Source of the DNA: Stieleria tagensis
GTDB taxonomy: Bacteria > Planctomycetota > Planctomycetia > Pirellulales > Pirellulaceae
Assembly: GCF_024129865.1 (NCBI RefSeq)
Contig: NZ_JAMYFE010000014.1
Span: forward strand, 1-64,000
DNA length: 64,000 bases
Direction: 5' to 3'
Shown: positions 40,882 through 49,297 of the stretch, piece after piece
How the letters are laid out: each line of letters opens with the position of its first letter
Numbering within the stretch: position 1 is the first letter of the stretch
Program-made: the position numbers and the translations under genes
The notes under the pieces: generated by a model
What the model was told of the DNA's origin: nothing
What the model saw: the letters and a program-made list of their open reading frames with translations, nothing else
Databases searched by the model: none

Positions 40882-43650
40882 TTGTCTGATATCAGCCGCA
40901 CCGCACTGTTCGGAAAATTAAACAGTGTCGGATACAAGTCGATCGAAAGCGCCACCGTGTTTTGCAAAATGCGTGGCAACCCTTACGTGGAACTGGTCCA
41001 CTGGTTCAATCAAATCTTGCAATTGGAAAACTCCGATCTGCATCAGATTGTCAAACAGTTCAATTTGAACCCGTCGCGGTTGGTCAAAGACATGACCGAA
41101 GCACTCGACAAATTGCCACGCGGTTCGTCTTCGATCTCAGACCTGTCATCGCAAATCGAAGAAGCGGTCGAACGCGGTTGGGTTTATGGCACATTAATGT
41201 TTGGTGAATCCCAAGTCCGCACCGGCCACTTGGTCGTCGGCATGTTAAAAACACGGAACCTGACACATGCGCTGTACGGCATTTCGGCTGAGTTCGAGAA
41301 GGTCAAACTGGATACATTGACCGATCGGTTCAATGAAATCGTCAGTGCTTCGCCTGAGGAATCGATGCGGTCGAGCGATGGTTTCCAAGTCGGCGGTGGT
41401 GCCGTGCCGGGTGAAGCGAGCGGGGCGATGCCGCCGGCGGCGATGGGGAAACAGGAAGCGTTGAAACAGTTCACCGTCGACCTGACTGAGAATGCACGCC
41501 AAGGGAAAATTGATCCGATCGTCGGTCGCGATGAAGAGATTCGTCAGATCATCGACATCCTGATGCGCCGCCGTCAAAACAACCCTATCCTGACTGGTGA
41601 AGCCGGGGTCGGTAAAACCGCTGTGGTCGAAGGGTTCGCGCTGAAAATCGCATCGGGCGACGTTCCACCGCCATTGAAGGATGTCTCGCTGCGATCACTG
41701 GACGTCGGATTGTTGCAAGCCGGTGCCAGCATGAAAGGTGAGTTTGAAAATCGCTTGAAACAGGTGATCGAAGAGGTCCAGGCGTCTGAGAAACCGATCA
41801 TCATGTTCATCGATGAAGCCCACACGTTGGTGGGTGCTGGTGGCGCTGCCGGAACTGGCGACGCAGCCAACTTGCTAAAACCCGCCCTCGCCCGGGGTAC
41901 CCTGCGAACCGTCGCGGCGACCACCTGGGCGGAGTACAAAAAGCACATTGAAAAAGACCCCGCACTGACACGGCGGTTTCAAGTGGTTCAAGTCGAAGAG
42001 CCCAGCGAAGAACGTGCGATTCTGATGATGCGGGGAATGGCATCCACACTTGAAAAACACCACAAGGTCAAAGTGTTGGACGAAGCGTTGGAGGCTGCCG
42101 TCAAGTTGTCACATCGTTATATCCCCGCGCGGCAATTGCCCGACAAGTCGGTCAGCTTGCTGGACACCGCCGCCGCACGCGTTGCCATCAGTCAACATGC
42201 GGTTCCCGCCGAGGTCGACGATTGTCGCAAACGGATCGACGCGTTGAACACGGAACTGGGCATCATCGCCGACGAGACGATCGTGGGTGTGGAAACCGCA
42301 CAGCGCGAGAAACGTGCCACTGAAGCTCTCGAGATGGAAAAGTCTCGTTTGGAAGGGCTCGAAGAACGGTGGAACAGCGAAAAAGAACTGGTCGACAAGA
42401 TTTTAGACGTCCGTAGCCAATTGCGTGGTGTCACGGGAACCGTGGAAGGCACTCACAGTGAACTCGAGAAGGCCGCCGACGCCGATGCCGAATCGGTGAA
42501 AGTGGAAACCGGCCCCGCGGACGCCAACGCCGGTGGTCAACAGCCAGTGACCGATGCGCAGCGAAACGAGTTGCTGGAAAAATTGAAAACGCTTCAATCG
42601 CAGTTGTTAGAACTGCAAGGCGACAGCCCCCTGATCCTGCCTACGGTCGATGAACAAGCGGTGGGTTCCGTGGTCGAAGATTGGACCGGAATCCCCGTCG
42701 GGCGAATGGTCAAAGATGAATTGGCGACCGTATTGAGACTGGCTGATATTCTGAATGATCGCATCATTGGTCAACGCCATGCGTTGGACATGATCGCCCG
42801 CCGCATCCAGACCTCGCGGGCAAGTTTGGACAACCCCAATAAACCGATCGGCGTGTTCATGCTGGCCGGCCCCTCAGGTGTCGGAAAGACCGAAACCGCA
42901 TTGGCGCTTGCCGAAGCACTGTATGGTGGCGAGCAGAACGTGATCACCATCAACATGAGCGAGTTTCAAGAGGCTCACACCGTTAGCACGCTCAAAGGAG
43001 CGCCTCCCGGATACGTCGGCTATGGCGAAGGCGGTGTGTTGACCGAAGCGGTTCGGCGGCGTCCCTACAGCGTGGTGTTGTTGGATGAAGTCGAAAAAGC
43101 GCACCATGATGTGCACGAAATTTTCTTCCAAGTGTTCGACAAGGGATGGATGGAAGACGGCGAAGGTCGGGTGATCGATTTCAAAAACACGTTGATTCTA
43201 TTGACCACCAACGCCGGCACCGAACTGACCACTAACATGTGCAAGGATCCGGAATTGATGCCCGATCCGGAAGGCTTGGCGAAAGCCTTGCGGGCACCCC
43301 TGTTGAAGGTGTTTCCACCGGCGCTGCTGGGGCGGATTGTCACGATTCCCTATTACCCGCTAAGCGACGAAATGGTCGGCGCGATCGCCCGCTTGCAGCT
43401 CGGCAGAATCGAAAAACGGGTGCAAGCCAATCACGAGATTCCATTCACCTATGACGATGCCGTGATCGATCTGATCGCCAGTCGTTGCACGGAATTGGAA
43501 AGTGGCGGTCGGATGATTGACGCCATTTTGACCAACACCGTGTTGCCACGGATCAGCGGTGAATTCCTGACGCGGATGATGGAAGGAAAACCGGTCAAAC
43601 GCGTGCATGTCCAAGTCGCCGACGGCGAGTTTGATTACTCGTTCGAGTGA
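40882..43650 (+). CDS. clpV: T6SS AAA+ ATPase ClpV (TssH)
   Basis: The product is 922 residues from a TTG start, supported by AGGAGA ~8 bp upstream. An N-terminal Clp-N domain (about 1-160) is followed by a Gly/Ala-rich linker and AAA domain 1 with Walker A GEAGVGKT at 239-246 and a Walker B-type IIMFIDEAHTL near 307-317. A coiled middle domain follows, then AAA domain 2 with GPSGVGKT at 663-670. ClpV disassembles the contracted TssB/C sheath. It closes the main T6SS operon; the next gene is convergent 9 bp away. Confidence 0.95.
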   Translation: MSDISRTALFGKLNSVGYKSIESATVFCKMRGNPYVELVHWFNQILQLENSDLHQIVKQFNLNPSRLVKDMTEALDKLPRGSSSISDLSSQIEEAVERGWVYGTLMFGESQVRTGHLVVGMLKTRNLTHALYGISAEFEKVKLDTLTDRFNEIVSASPEESMRSSDGFQVGGGAVPGEASGAMPPAAMGKQEALKQFTVDLTENARQGKIDPIVGRDEEIRQIIDILMRRRQNNPILTGEAGVGKTAVVEGFALKIASGDVPPPLKDVSLRSLDVGLLQAGASMKGEFENRLKQVIEEVQASEKPIIMFIDEAHTLVGAGGAAGTGDAANLLKPALARGTLRTVAATTWAEYKKHIEKDPALTRRFQVVQVEEPSEERAILMMRGMASTLEKHHKVKVLDEALEAAVKLSHRYIPARQLPDKSVSLLDTAAARVAISQHAVPAEVDDCRKRIDALNTELGIIADETIVGVETAQREKRATEALEMEKSRLEGLEERWNSEKELVDKILDVRSQLRGVTGTVEGTHSELEKAADADAESVKVETGPADANAGGQQPVTDAQRNELLEKLKTLQSQLLELQGDSPLILPTVDEQAVGSVVEDWTGIPVGRMVKDELATVLRLADILNDRIIGQRHALDMIARRIQTSRASLDNPNKPIGVFMLAGPSGVGKTETALALAEALYGGEQNVITINMSEFQEAHTVSTLKGAPPGYVGYGEGGVLTEAVRRRPYSVVLLDEVEKAHHDVHEIFFQVFDKGWMEDGEGRVIDFKNTLILLTTNAGTELTTNMCKDPELMPDPEGLAKALRAPLLKVFPPALLGRIVTIPYYPLSDEMVGAIARLQLGRIEKRVQANHEIPFTYDDAVIDLIASRCTELESGGRMIDAILTNTVLPRISGEFLTRMMEGKPVKRVHVQVADGEFDYSFE

Positions 43651-43659
43651 TCGATCCCG

Positions 43660-44031
43660 TTAGAACTTTCGTGTGTGGTCGTTTTTGGATCCAAGGTATT
43701 CACAAGGAATGCCGTATTCGCGAAAGTCTGCAACGATCTTGTCACAGATGGTTTTGACACCAGGGATCGGCGAGTAGGAGCCACCGCGACTGTTGACGTA
43801 AATTGCGTTTCCGGATGCATTTCGTTTGATGTAAACGTGCGTTTTCGTCCCGCCCGTTGTGATCAACGTCACATGCGGCCAGCTCCAGGCTTTATTGGAA
43901 GAAGTGTATTCCGGGAAATTCATTGTCACATGCACGTCCGAATACCCGGACGGTGCGCTGGGGTAGATTTCCCATAAACCGTAACCCGTGGATTTATACT
44001 TTTTGTTGTCCGTCCAACCGTAGTTCGACAT
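43660..44031 (-). CDS. Small hypothetical protein in the T6SS auxiliary segment
   Basis: The protein has 123 residues, rich in Tyr, Trp, Ser and Gly, with beta-sheet character (YSDVHVTMNFPEYTSSNKAW, WPHVTLITTGGTKTHVYIKR). No signal peptide or known family is seen. Base composition is visibly lower in GC than neighbouring T6SS genes, which suggests later acquisition. It sits between clpV and the TssB-TssC fusion, so it may be a T6SS-linked effector or accessory protein; this is inference from position only. Confidence 0.6.
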   Translation of the reverse strand: MSNYGWTDNKKYKSTGYGLWEIYPSAPSGYSDVHVTMNFPEYTSSNKAWSWPHVTLITTGGTKTHVYIKRNASGNAIYVNSRGGSYSPIPGVKTICDKIVADFREYGIPCEYLGSKNDHTRKF

Positions 44032-44163
44032 GATTTAACTCTTTGATGGTTACAAGGCATTGTCGTCTAACAGGTCACGCCATCAAAGTGTAATGATCTC
44101 AGGTCAGCGTCGCTTGCAATGTGTCATCTATTTGTCTTGTTGACTGGACGCCGTGTGGAACAA

Positions 44164-45702
44164 TCATGCCCAGGGGCCGGACAATCCGGTTAGTGGATCG
44201 GCGATGGACTGAAAACGCAGCAATCGGATCGCGTTGCGGTTTTTAAAACTCATCAAAGGCATGATGCCTTGGTCAAGCAATGATTCAGCGACTCGTTCTG
44301 AGAGGTAAACTTCGCTGCAGGCTTTGAGTTGTTTCTCGCCTTCGTCGTCGAAAATCACGGTCGGGAAATCATCGAGTTCAAGGTTGTCGCTGAGATTCAT
44401 CTCCCATTCGTTTTCCAAGAATGAGGTGGCGATCAACGTGCCGCAGAACAATGCCGGGGCGCCCCACAGCAGCGTCTCGTGATCGGCCTGGGGATCGTTG
44501 ATTTCTTCAAAGGAAAAACTGTCGATCGGATCGGTTGCGGCACCATAGGGCATTCGCAACAAGAATCGGGGGCCGGCCAGTCCGATCCAACTGGCGACGG
44601 GGCTCGAACGCAACGATTGCCAATTTTGGTCCTCGACGTCCGCGGATGGGGCCGATGCGGCAGTTTCGGATTCGTCGGTCCACGTGGGGCGATTCAACCA
44701 GCTGGAACCGGCACCGGCCAACAGCGGTCCGCCGGATTGAGCCGCGATCGCTCCCAACCGGCTGAGCAACAGGAGGTCTTCGGTTTGCTTGCCGAACGAT
44801 TCCAGAGAGACAATCACCGACCACGGCTGTTGTTCTCTCCGGGTGACCAGGCGATCGTACAAAGCAGAATCACTGAGTTGTTCGCTGGGCGACTCGCCGG
44901 CCTGTTGCAGGTCGGCCGTCGTTGCGTCGCACAGGTAAACTTGCAATTGTCCGTCAGTGGTGGCTTGCGAGACTAGGTAGTACAGGCCCCGCCAAGCGGA
45001 TTCCAGCGATTGAAACGTGGGGTGATGCAGCAGGTCACGGAGCTGTCCGGCCACGGCTGAATCGACGCTCTCGAGATACTCCGCCTGCCGCGGATCCGAT
45101 TTGGGTAGCACATAGGGCGCGACGATCTGATCGATCATTCTTTGCAGGTCGAACGTTGACCCGCCCGCGGGGCGCTCGGTGTTGACGCTGGTGGATTGGC
45201 CGAGCACCCGCTCGAGCGTCGCTGCGTCACTCTCGTCGGTCGTTGTCGCGGGCGGCTGGTCGGCCGATTCGTTTTCGCCGCTGGCCGGTGACGGCTGGGA
45301 CGCACCTCGCAGTTTCGCGGCGGCCTGGTCAAATGTCGCTGGATCCAACAAACGTTTGCGCAGATCCGCCAGTTCGGCAAACACCGGTAGTTCACGATAC
45401 AGATGGTCGGGGTGAAAGTGATCGAGCTCGGAAATCGAGATCTGTGCCTGCGCGTCGGCTTGATCAGCGAGTCCGCCCTCTCCCAGTGGGATCTGGATCT
45501 GTGGATTGATTTTTGCCAGCACCTGTTCAAAGTTGTCGATGTCGATGCGTAGCAGTGGCCGCTCGGCAAAGGGTTCGGCGGTTTGGCCACTGCGGCCACT
45601 AAAATTGCCGATCACCAAGATCCGCAAGGGTAGTTGTCGATCACGGGGGGCGCCGGCCGGTGCCCGACCAAACTGGAATGCAGATTCAAACGAATGGGAC
45701 AA
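44164..45702 (-). CDS. TssB-TssC fusion paralogue (T6SS sheath-like)
   Basis: The protein has 512 residues. Residues ~20-75 read like TssB (LPLRILVIGNFSG, FAERPLLRIDIDNFEQVL), and ISELDHFHPDHLYRELPVF matches the later TssB segment. An Ala/Pro/Asp-rich linker follows. Residues ~215-512 read like TssC (LLHHPTFQSLESAWRGLYYL, GPRFLLRMPYGAATDPIDSF, LDQGIMPLMSFKNRNAIRL). It thus joins both sheath subunits in one chain, beside separate tssB and tssC. It may form a modified sheath end or regulate sheath assembly. It may share a transcript with the small upstream gene. Confidence 0.8.
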   Translation of the reverse strand: MSHSFESAFQFGRAPAGAPRDRQLPLRILVIGNFSGRSGQTAEPFAERPLLRIDIDNFEQVLAKINPQIQIPLGEGGLADQADAQAQISISELDHFHPDHLYRELPVFAELADLRKRLLDPATFDQAAAKLRGASQPSPASGENESADQPPATTTDESDAATLERVLGQSTSVNTERPAGGSTFDLQRMIDQIVAPYVLPKSDPRQAEYLESVDSAVAGQLRDLLHHPTFQSLESAWRGLYYLVSQATTDGQLQVYLCDATTADLQQAGESPSEQLSDSALYDRLVTRREQQPWSVIVSLESFGKQTEDLLLLSRLGAIAAQSGGPLLAGAGSSWLNRPTWTDESETAASAPSADVEDQNWQSLRSSPVASWIGLAGPRFLLRMPYGAATDPIDSFSFEEINDPQADHETLLWGAPALFCGTLIATSFLENEWEMNLSDNLELDDFPTVIFDDEGEKQLKACSEVYLSERVAESLLDQGIMPLMSFKNRNAIRLLRFQSIADPLTGLSGPWA

Positions 45703-45725
45703 CAGTTTGCTCCGAGAGAGAGTCG

Positions 45726-45917
45726 TTAGTTTTTGGACTGATTTTTGGCATCACGGTAGCCGGATTGGTAGCCCTGCCGAAAGGCTTGGCTGAGCAGGCT
45801 GACATAGTGTAGGGCGCTGCGTTGATCGCTGCAGACCATGACCGTGCGTCCTCCGCGGTCGGTCACCGCATGTCGACCGGAATCATCCACAACGTGGTAA
45901 GGGGTTTCATCGTTCAT
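45726..45917 (-). CDS. Small hypothetical protein upstream of the TssB-TssC fusion
   Basis: The product is 63 residues from the ATG at 45917, chosen because GGAG lies ~7 bp upstream; a longer frame adds a Cys/Arg stretch without support. The sequence ALHYVSLLSQAFRQGYQSGY is probably helical. No family is recognised. It lies 23 bp before the sheath-fusion gene and is probably co-transcribed with it. Confidence 0.55.
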   Translation of the reverse strand: MNDETPYHVVDDSGRHAVTDRGGRTVMVCSDQRSALHYVSLLSQAFRQGYQSGYRDAKNQSKN

Positions 45918-46035
45918 CGTGATTCTCCGGCAAAGATTGCGGGGGCAGGTTGTCGATGACATCTACCAGATGAAGTTTGCTAACATGACCTGGCGACATC
46001 ATTTCGCTCTTTCCTACTCGATCGAACAGACCACA

Positions 46036-47118
46036 ATGATATGCGTTTGCGTCCCTCAAATTGCTAAAACAATGGGGTCGATCGAGGCCAGCGAAGTCAC
46101 GCTCAGTCTACCGCCGATGCCGGCTGGCGCCGCCGGTCTTGCCATGATGGCCAACTCGGCAGCGGCGCTCAATGCCGTCGCTTCGCTGGCGGCAAGTGGG
46201 GCTCTCGATGCGATGCTGAGCGCCAGTTTGCCGGTGCCGTCGATGGAGGGCCTGTTGGCGTTGGAATCGATGGCCCAAGTTTCTGGGGCGTTGGGGATTG
46301 ATCTGACCGCTCCCAGTGCAGCGATGGAATTGTCGCTAGCAGCCGGATCGCTGAACGTCGCTGCGCCGGCGCTGAGCCAAATGGGTGCGGCGCTGGGGCC
46401 GGCAATGGAACCACTAAGCGGTTTGTCGGTTCCCCTGTCGATCAATGCCGCGATCGAAGCGGCACTGGGAATCAACATGGCGGCACCAGGTGCGCCGGCG
46501 GCTCTGGCCGCGGCATTGGAGGCAGCGATGGAGGCGGCGGGGGAATTGGCCGCCTCGATTCCGATCGAGGCGGCGGTGGAGTTGGGGATGGCCGCGCGTG
46601 CGATCAACGCCGCGATCGCATTGGGAATGCAACCCGGCGAAATTCCAGCCTTTGCGGCTGCCCTGCAAGCCACCGCTAGTTTGGAGGTTCCGCCCTTGAC
46701 CATGCCGCCGGCTGAGATGGCTGAAATCAGTGGGTCGTTGACCGATCTGGGGTTGCTCAATCAAGCCATTGCGGGCGGAATGGAGCCGACGGCGCCGGCT
46801 ATCGAAGCGACGATCGGAGCGATGTCGGCGAATATGGAGGCAGCTGTTGACGCGACTGCTGAGATGTCGGCGGAGATGAGTGCGGTAGCCGATGTGAGCG
46901 CGCAGTTGGGGGCGGCACTCAGCGCAGCGATGCCTGCGATGGCGGCCATGCCGGGGGCTCCAGCCATGGGATTGCCAGCGCTGGATCCAGGTGCATTGCC
47001 TAGCATGGGTGATCTACCTGCGGCGGCCAGTTTGTGCCAATCTTTCGAATCCGCTACGGGATCACCGCTCTTATCCGGAACTCCCTGCCCAAACATTTTT
47101 TGTGTTGCCGGACGTTAG
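46036..47118 (+). CDS. Alanine/methionine-rich low-complexity protein in the T6SS locus
   Basis: The product is about 360 residues from the ATG at 46036; ATGs at 45970 and 45985 in the same frame are alternatives. The sequence is dominated by Ala, Met, Leu, Gly, Pro, Ser and Glu, with almost no Lys and few Arg, in quasi-repeats such as AALEAAMEAAGELAASIPIE and LGAALSAAMPAMAAMPGAPA. It ends in SGTPCPNIFCVAGR with two cysteines, which looks like a distinct tail motif. I recognise no family. Its place between the sheath fusion and the parvulin/PAAR genes makes a T6SS structural, cargo or effector role possible. Codon-phase regularity (GC-rich third positions) supports real coding. Confidence 0.6.
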   Translation: MICVCVPQIAKTMGSIEASEVTLSLPPMPAGAAGLAMMANSAAALNAVASLAASGALDAMLSASLPVPSMEGLLALESMAQVSGALGIDLTAPSAAMELSLAAGSLNVAAPALSQMGAALGPAMEPLSGLSVPLSINAAIEAALGINMAAPGAPAALAAALEAAMEAAGELAASIPIEAAVELGMAARAINAAIALGMQPGEIPAFAAALQATASLEVPPLTMPPAEMAEISGSLTDLGLLNQAIAGGMEPTAPAIEATIGAMSANMEAAVDATAEMSAEMSAVADVSAQLGAALSAAMPAMAAMPGAPAMGLPALDPGALPSMGDLPAAASLCQSFESATGSPLLSGTPCPNIFCVAGR

Positions 47119-47156
47119 TCGACGCCCCTTCGTTCCTCTTCAAGGAATCCGCTACC

Positions 47157-47438
47157 GTGCTGCGAATTCGAGCCCGCCACATTCAACTTGCTGATTTGGA
47201 AACAGCGCAGCAGGTGATGCAATTTTGGCAAGACGGCCAACCGTTTGAGCAACTGGCCACGACCTATTCACAGTGTCCGACAGCCATCCAAGGAGGCGAT
47301 TTGGGTGAATTTGGGCCTGGGCACATGCCGCCCGAATTGGACGCGGTGTTTCTTGGTGGAGACGTTGGGTCGGTGTATGGTCCGGTCGCATCGGCTCGCG
47401 GGTTTCACCTGATTGAAATTCTGGGGCGAACCGAATGA
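47157..47438 (+). CDS. Parvulin-type peptidyl-prolyl isomerase
   Basis: The product is about 93 residues from a GTG at 47157 with AAGGA ~10 bp upstream; the longer frame would overlap the preceding gene out of phase. RIRARHIQLADLETAQQVMQ, LATTYSQCPTAIQGGDLGEF and GPGHMPPELDAVFLGG follow the PpiC/parvulin pattern (ARHIL..., GGDLG.F). It has no signal peptide, so it should act in the cytoplasm. It may assist folding of the neighbouring Ala-rich or PAAR proteins; that is inference from position. Confidence 0.8.
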   Translation: MLRIRARHIQLADLETAQQVMQFWQDGQPFEQLATTYSQCPTAIQGGDLGEFGPGHMPPELDAVFLGGDVGSVYGPVASARGFHLIEILGRTE

Positions 47439-47814
47439 TGTTCCGACAGATGATGGTGTCACAGGTCGATTGTGATAGCGGCGAACACTGTCGCGAGCTA
47501 AACTGGGGGCACAGTGATTTTTTGTGGTTGCTGCCTGAGTTTTTGGTAACCCGACGCGTCAGTTTTGAAGCCAGCGTTTTCGCAATTCACTCTCTCGCTC
47601 CGCGGGAGAGTGAAGAGATCGAAGCGGCAATTTGCTGAGTCATCTGTGCTGAAAAGGCTGTTTAACGCACCCTCCAAATAAATCCCTCGCTCACGCGTCG
47701 GGTTGCGAAGAGAACGTCACTTCGAAACTCACGCCTTTGCGCATCGTGCCGGTATCGATCGGTATTCAATGCAAATCGACACTCCTGACCAGACCTTTTA
47801 AAACGAGAGATGCA
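47439..47814. repeat. Intergenic region with a dispersed palindromic repeat
   Basis: No convincing gene is present. At 47542-47574 a 33-bp element (tttggtaacccgacgcgtca, then gttttgaagccag) is the reverse complement, with one mismatch, of a sequence at 55230-55262. A related acgcgtcgggtt core recurs near 47693. A hairpin, cactctctcgctc/gcgggagagtg, lies at about 47590-47614 and may act as a terminator for the parvulin gene. Confidence 0.65.
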
Positions 47815-48198
47815 ATGCCTCCAGCGGCACGAGTGGGCGACTTAGTCAAACAAGATGCGCCGCATTGTCATGCACCGATCCATCCGGCGGCACCGTCGCC
47901 AACTCCGGTGCCGCACCCGGCGCTTCCTTTGACGATTGTCAAAGGTGAAAACTCCGTGTTGATCGGCAACAAGCCGGCGGCGCGATCCACCGACACTACG
48001 AAGCCCTGTACCTTGCCAAGCTGTTCACCAGGTGGACCGGGCATGATCGCTAAAGGATCGACAACGGTGTTGATCGGCAACATGCCGGCTGCTCGAATCA
48101 ATGACATGACCGCACACTCCAGTTGTGTGGCACCGATTCCCAGCCCGGTCGGTAAGGTATTGCCGCCGGGTTGCCCGACTGTGATCATCGGAGGCTGA
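47815..48198 (+). CDS. PAAR-domain T6SS spike-tip protein
   Basis: The product is about 127 residues from the ATG at 47815, giving MPPAARVGDLVKQDAPHCHA. It has the PAAR pattern: PAARVGD, KGENSVLIGNKPAARSTDTT, KGSTTVLIGNMPAARINDMT and a Gly-rich end GKVLPPGCPTVIIGG. His/Cys residues (HCHAPIH, C-Pro-Pro-Gly-Cys) suit the metal-binding tip. PAAR proteins cap VgrG; no vgrG is in the window. It is followed 8 bp later by a methyltransferase gene. Confidence 0.88.
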   Translation: MPPAARVGDLVKQDAPHCHAPIHPAAPSPTPVPHPALPLTIVKGENSVLIGNKPAARSTDTTKPCTLPSCSPGGPGMIAKGSTTVLIGNMPAARINDMTAHSSCVAPIPSPVGKVLPPGCPTVIIGG

Positions 48199-48205
48199 TT
48201 GCCGC

Positions 48206-49297
48206 GTGCGACAATCACATTTCGAATCACTGCGACCGGTGTGCCCGGTTTGCCGTCAGGGCAATGAATCGTATCACCGTTTGCAGATCGCCGAGATCGT
48301 CAAACAGTCCGGCGACCATTTGATCGAGGGACTGTTGCACTGTAGCAACGCAAACTGTCAGCGCGAGTATCCGATCATCGATGGGATTCCGTTGATCATT
48401 GCCGACATCCGCGCCTACCTTTTTGACAATGCGTTTCAGGTGTTCCAACGCAGGGACCTGAGCCCGCTGATTGAAAGTGTGTTGGGTGACTGTTGTGGGC
48501 AGGGTTCCATTTGTGATGCCGTTCGACAGCACCTGAGTTGCTATGCATGGGGACACTACGCCGATTTAGATCCTGCCGAACCCGATGCATCGGGTTCCAA
48601 ACATCCAGCCGATCAATCGATGTTGGGCATGCTTCAGCAGGGTTTGCATTTAGCCGAATCCCATTGGCCCTCGGAAGGGCCGATCGTCGATATCGGCTGT
48701 TCGGTGGGCCGCAGCAGTTTCGAGTTGGCCCAGCAGTTCAATCGACCGGTGCTGGGAATCGATTTGAATTTTCCAATGCTGCGGCTTGCCGGCGAGGTGT
48801 TGCGTGAAGGCGAGGTGCGTTATCCGCGCCGCCGAGTGGGTTTGGTATACGATCAACGCGAGTTCTCGGTGTCGTTTGAGCATCACGAACAAGTCGATTA
48901 TTGGGCTTGTGATGCGACCGCACTGCCGTTTGTTTCAGGCACGTTCAGTGCAGCGACCAGTATGAACGTGTTGGACTGCAACCGATCACCGCTGGAATTT
49001 TTGTCGTCGCTGGCAGATGTGTTGCAGCCCGGCGGTTCAGCATTGATCGCGTCTCCCTACGATTGGTCGACGTCCGCGACTGCGGTCGAAGGTTGGTTGG
49101 GGGGACATTCGCAGCGCGGTCCCGATGGTGGTGCAAGCGAAGCGATGGTGCGGCGATTGTTGACCGGTGATCATTCGCAATCCATTCCGGGATTACGGTT
49201 GGTCGCAGAAACCGACGTGCCGTGGCGGGTGCGGATGCACGATCGCAGCGAAGTCGGCTACACCAGCCATGTCTTGGTAGTTTGCAAAGATGGTTAG
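48206..49297 (+). CDS. SAM-dependent methyltransferase with N-terminal zinc-ribbon-like segment
   Basis: The product is 363 residues from a GTG. Cysteines CPVCRQG and C..ANC near the N-terminus, then REYPIIDGIPLIIADI, resemble a Trm112-like zinc module. The Rossmann methyltransferase fold shows motif I IVDIGCSVGRSSFELAQQF and later ATSMNVLDCNRSPLEFLSS. The substrate is not clear. It lies 8 bp after the PAAR gene and overlaps the next methyltransferase by 8 bp, so the three genes are probably one transcript. Confidence 0.8.
   Translation: MRQSHFESLRPVCPVCRQGNESYHRLQIAEIVKQSGDHLIEGLLHCSNANCQREYPIIDGIPLIIADIRAYLFDNAFQVFQRRDLSPLIESVLGDCCGQGSICDAVRQHLSCYAWGHYADLDPAEPDASGSKHPADQSMLGMLQQGLHLAESHWPSEGPIVDIGCSVGRSSFELAQQFNRPVLGIDLNFPMLRLAGEVLREGEVRYPRRRVGLVYDQREFSVSFEHHEQVDYWACDATALPFVSGTFSAATSMNVLDCNRSPLEFLSSLADVLQPGGSALIASPYDWSTSATAVEGWLGGHSQRGPDGGASEAMVRRLLTGDHSQSIPGLRLVAETDVPWRVRMHDRSEVGYTSHVLVVCKDG

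Noticed and set aside
32479-43650. An extracellular contractile injection system (eCIS/PVC-like phage tail) instead of T6SS
   Set aside because: TssF, TssG, TssK, TssL, TagJ and ClpV are specific to T6SS, and no eCIS-type AAA ATPase or LysM adaptor is present.
47435-47638. A 67-codon plus-strand frame after the parvulin gene
   Set aside because: It covers a dispersed repeat and a hairpin, with no ribosome site or recognisable sequence.
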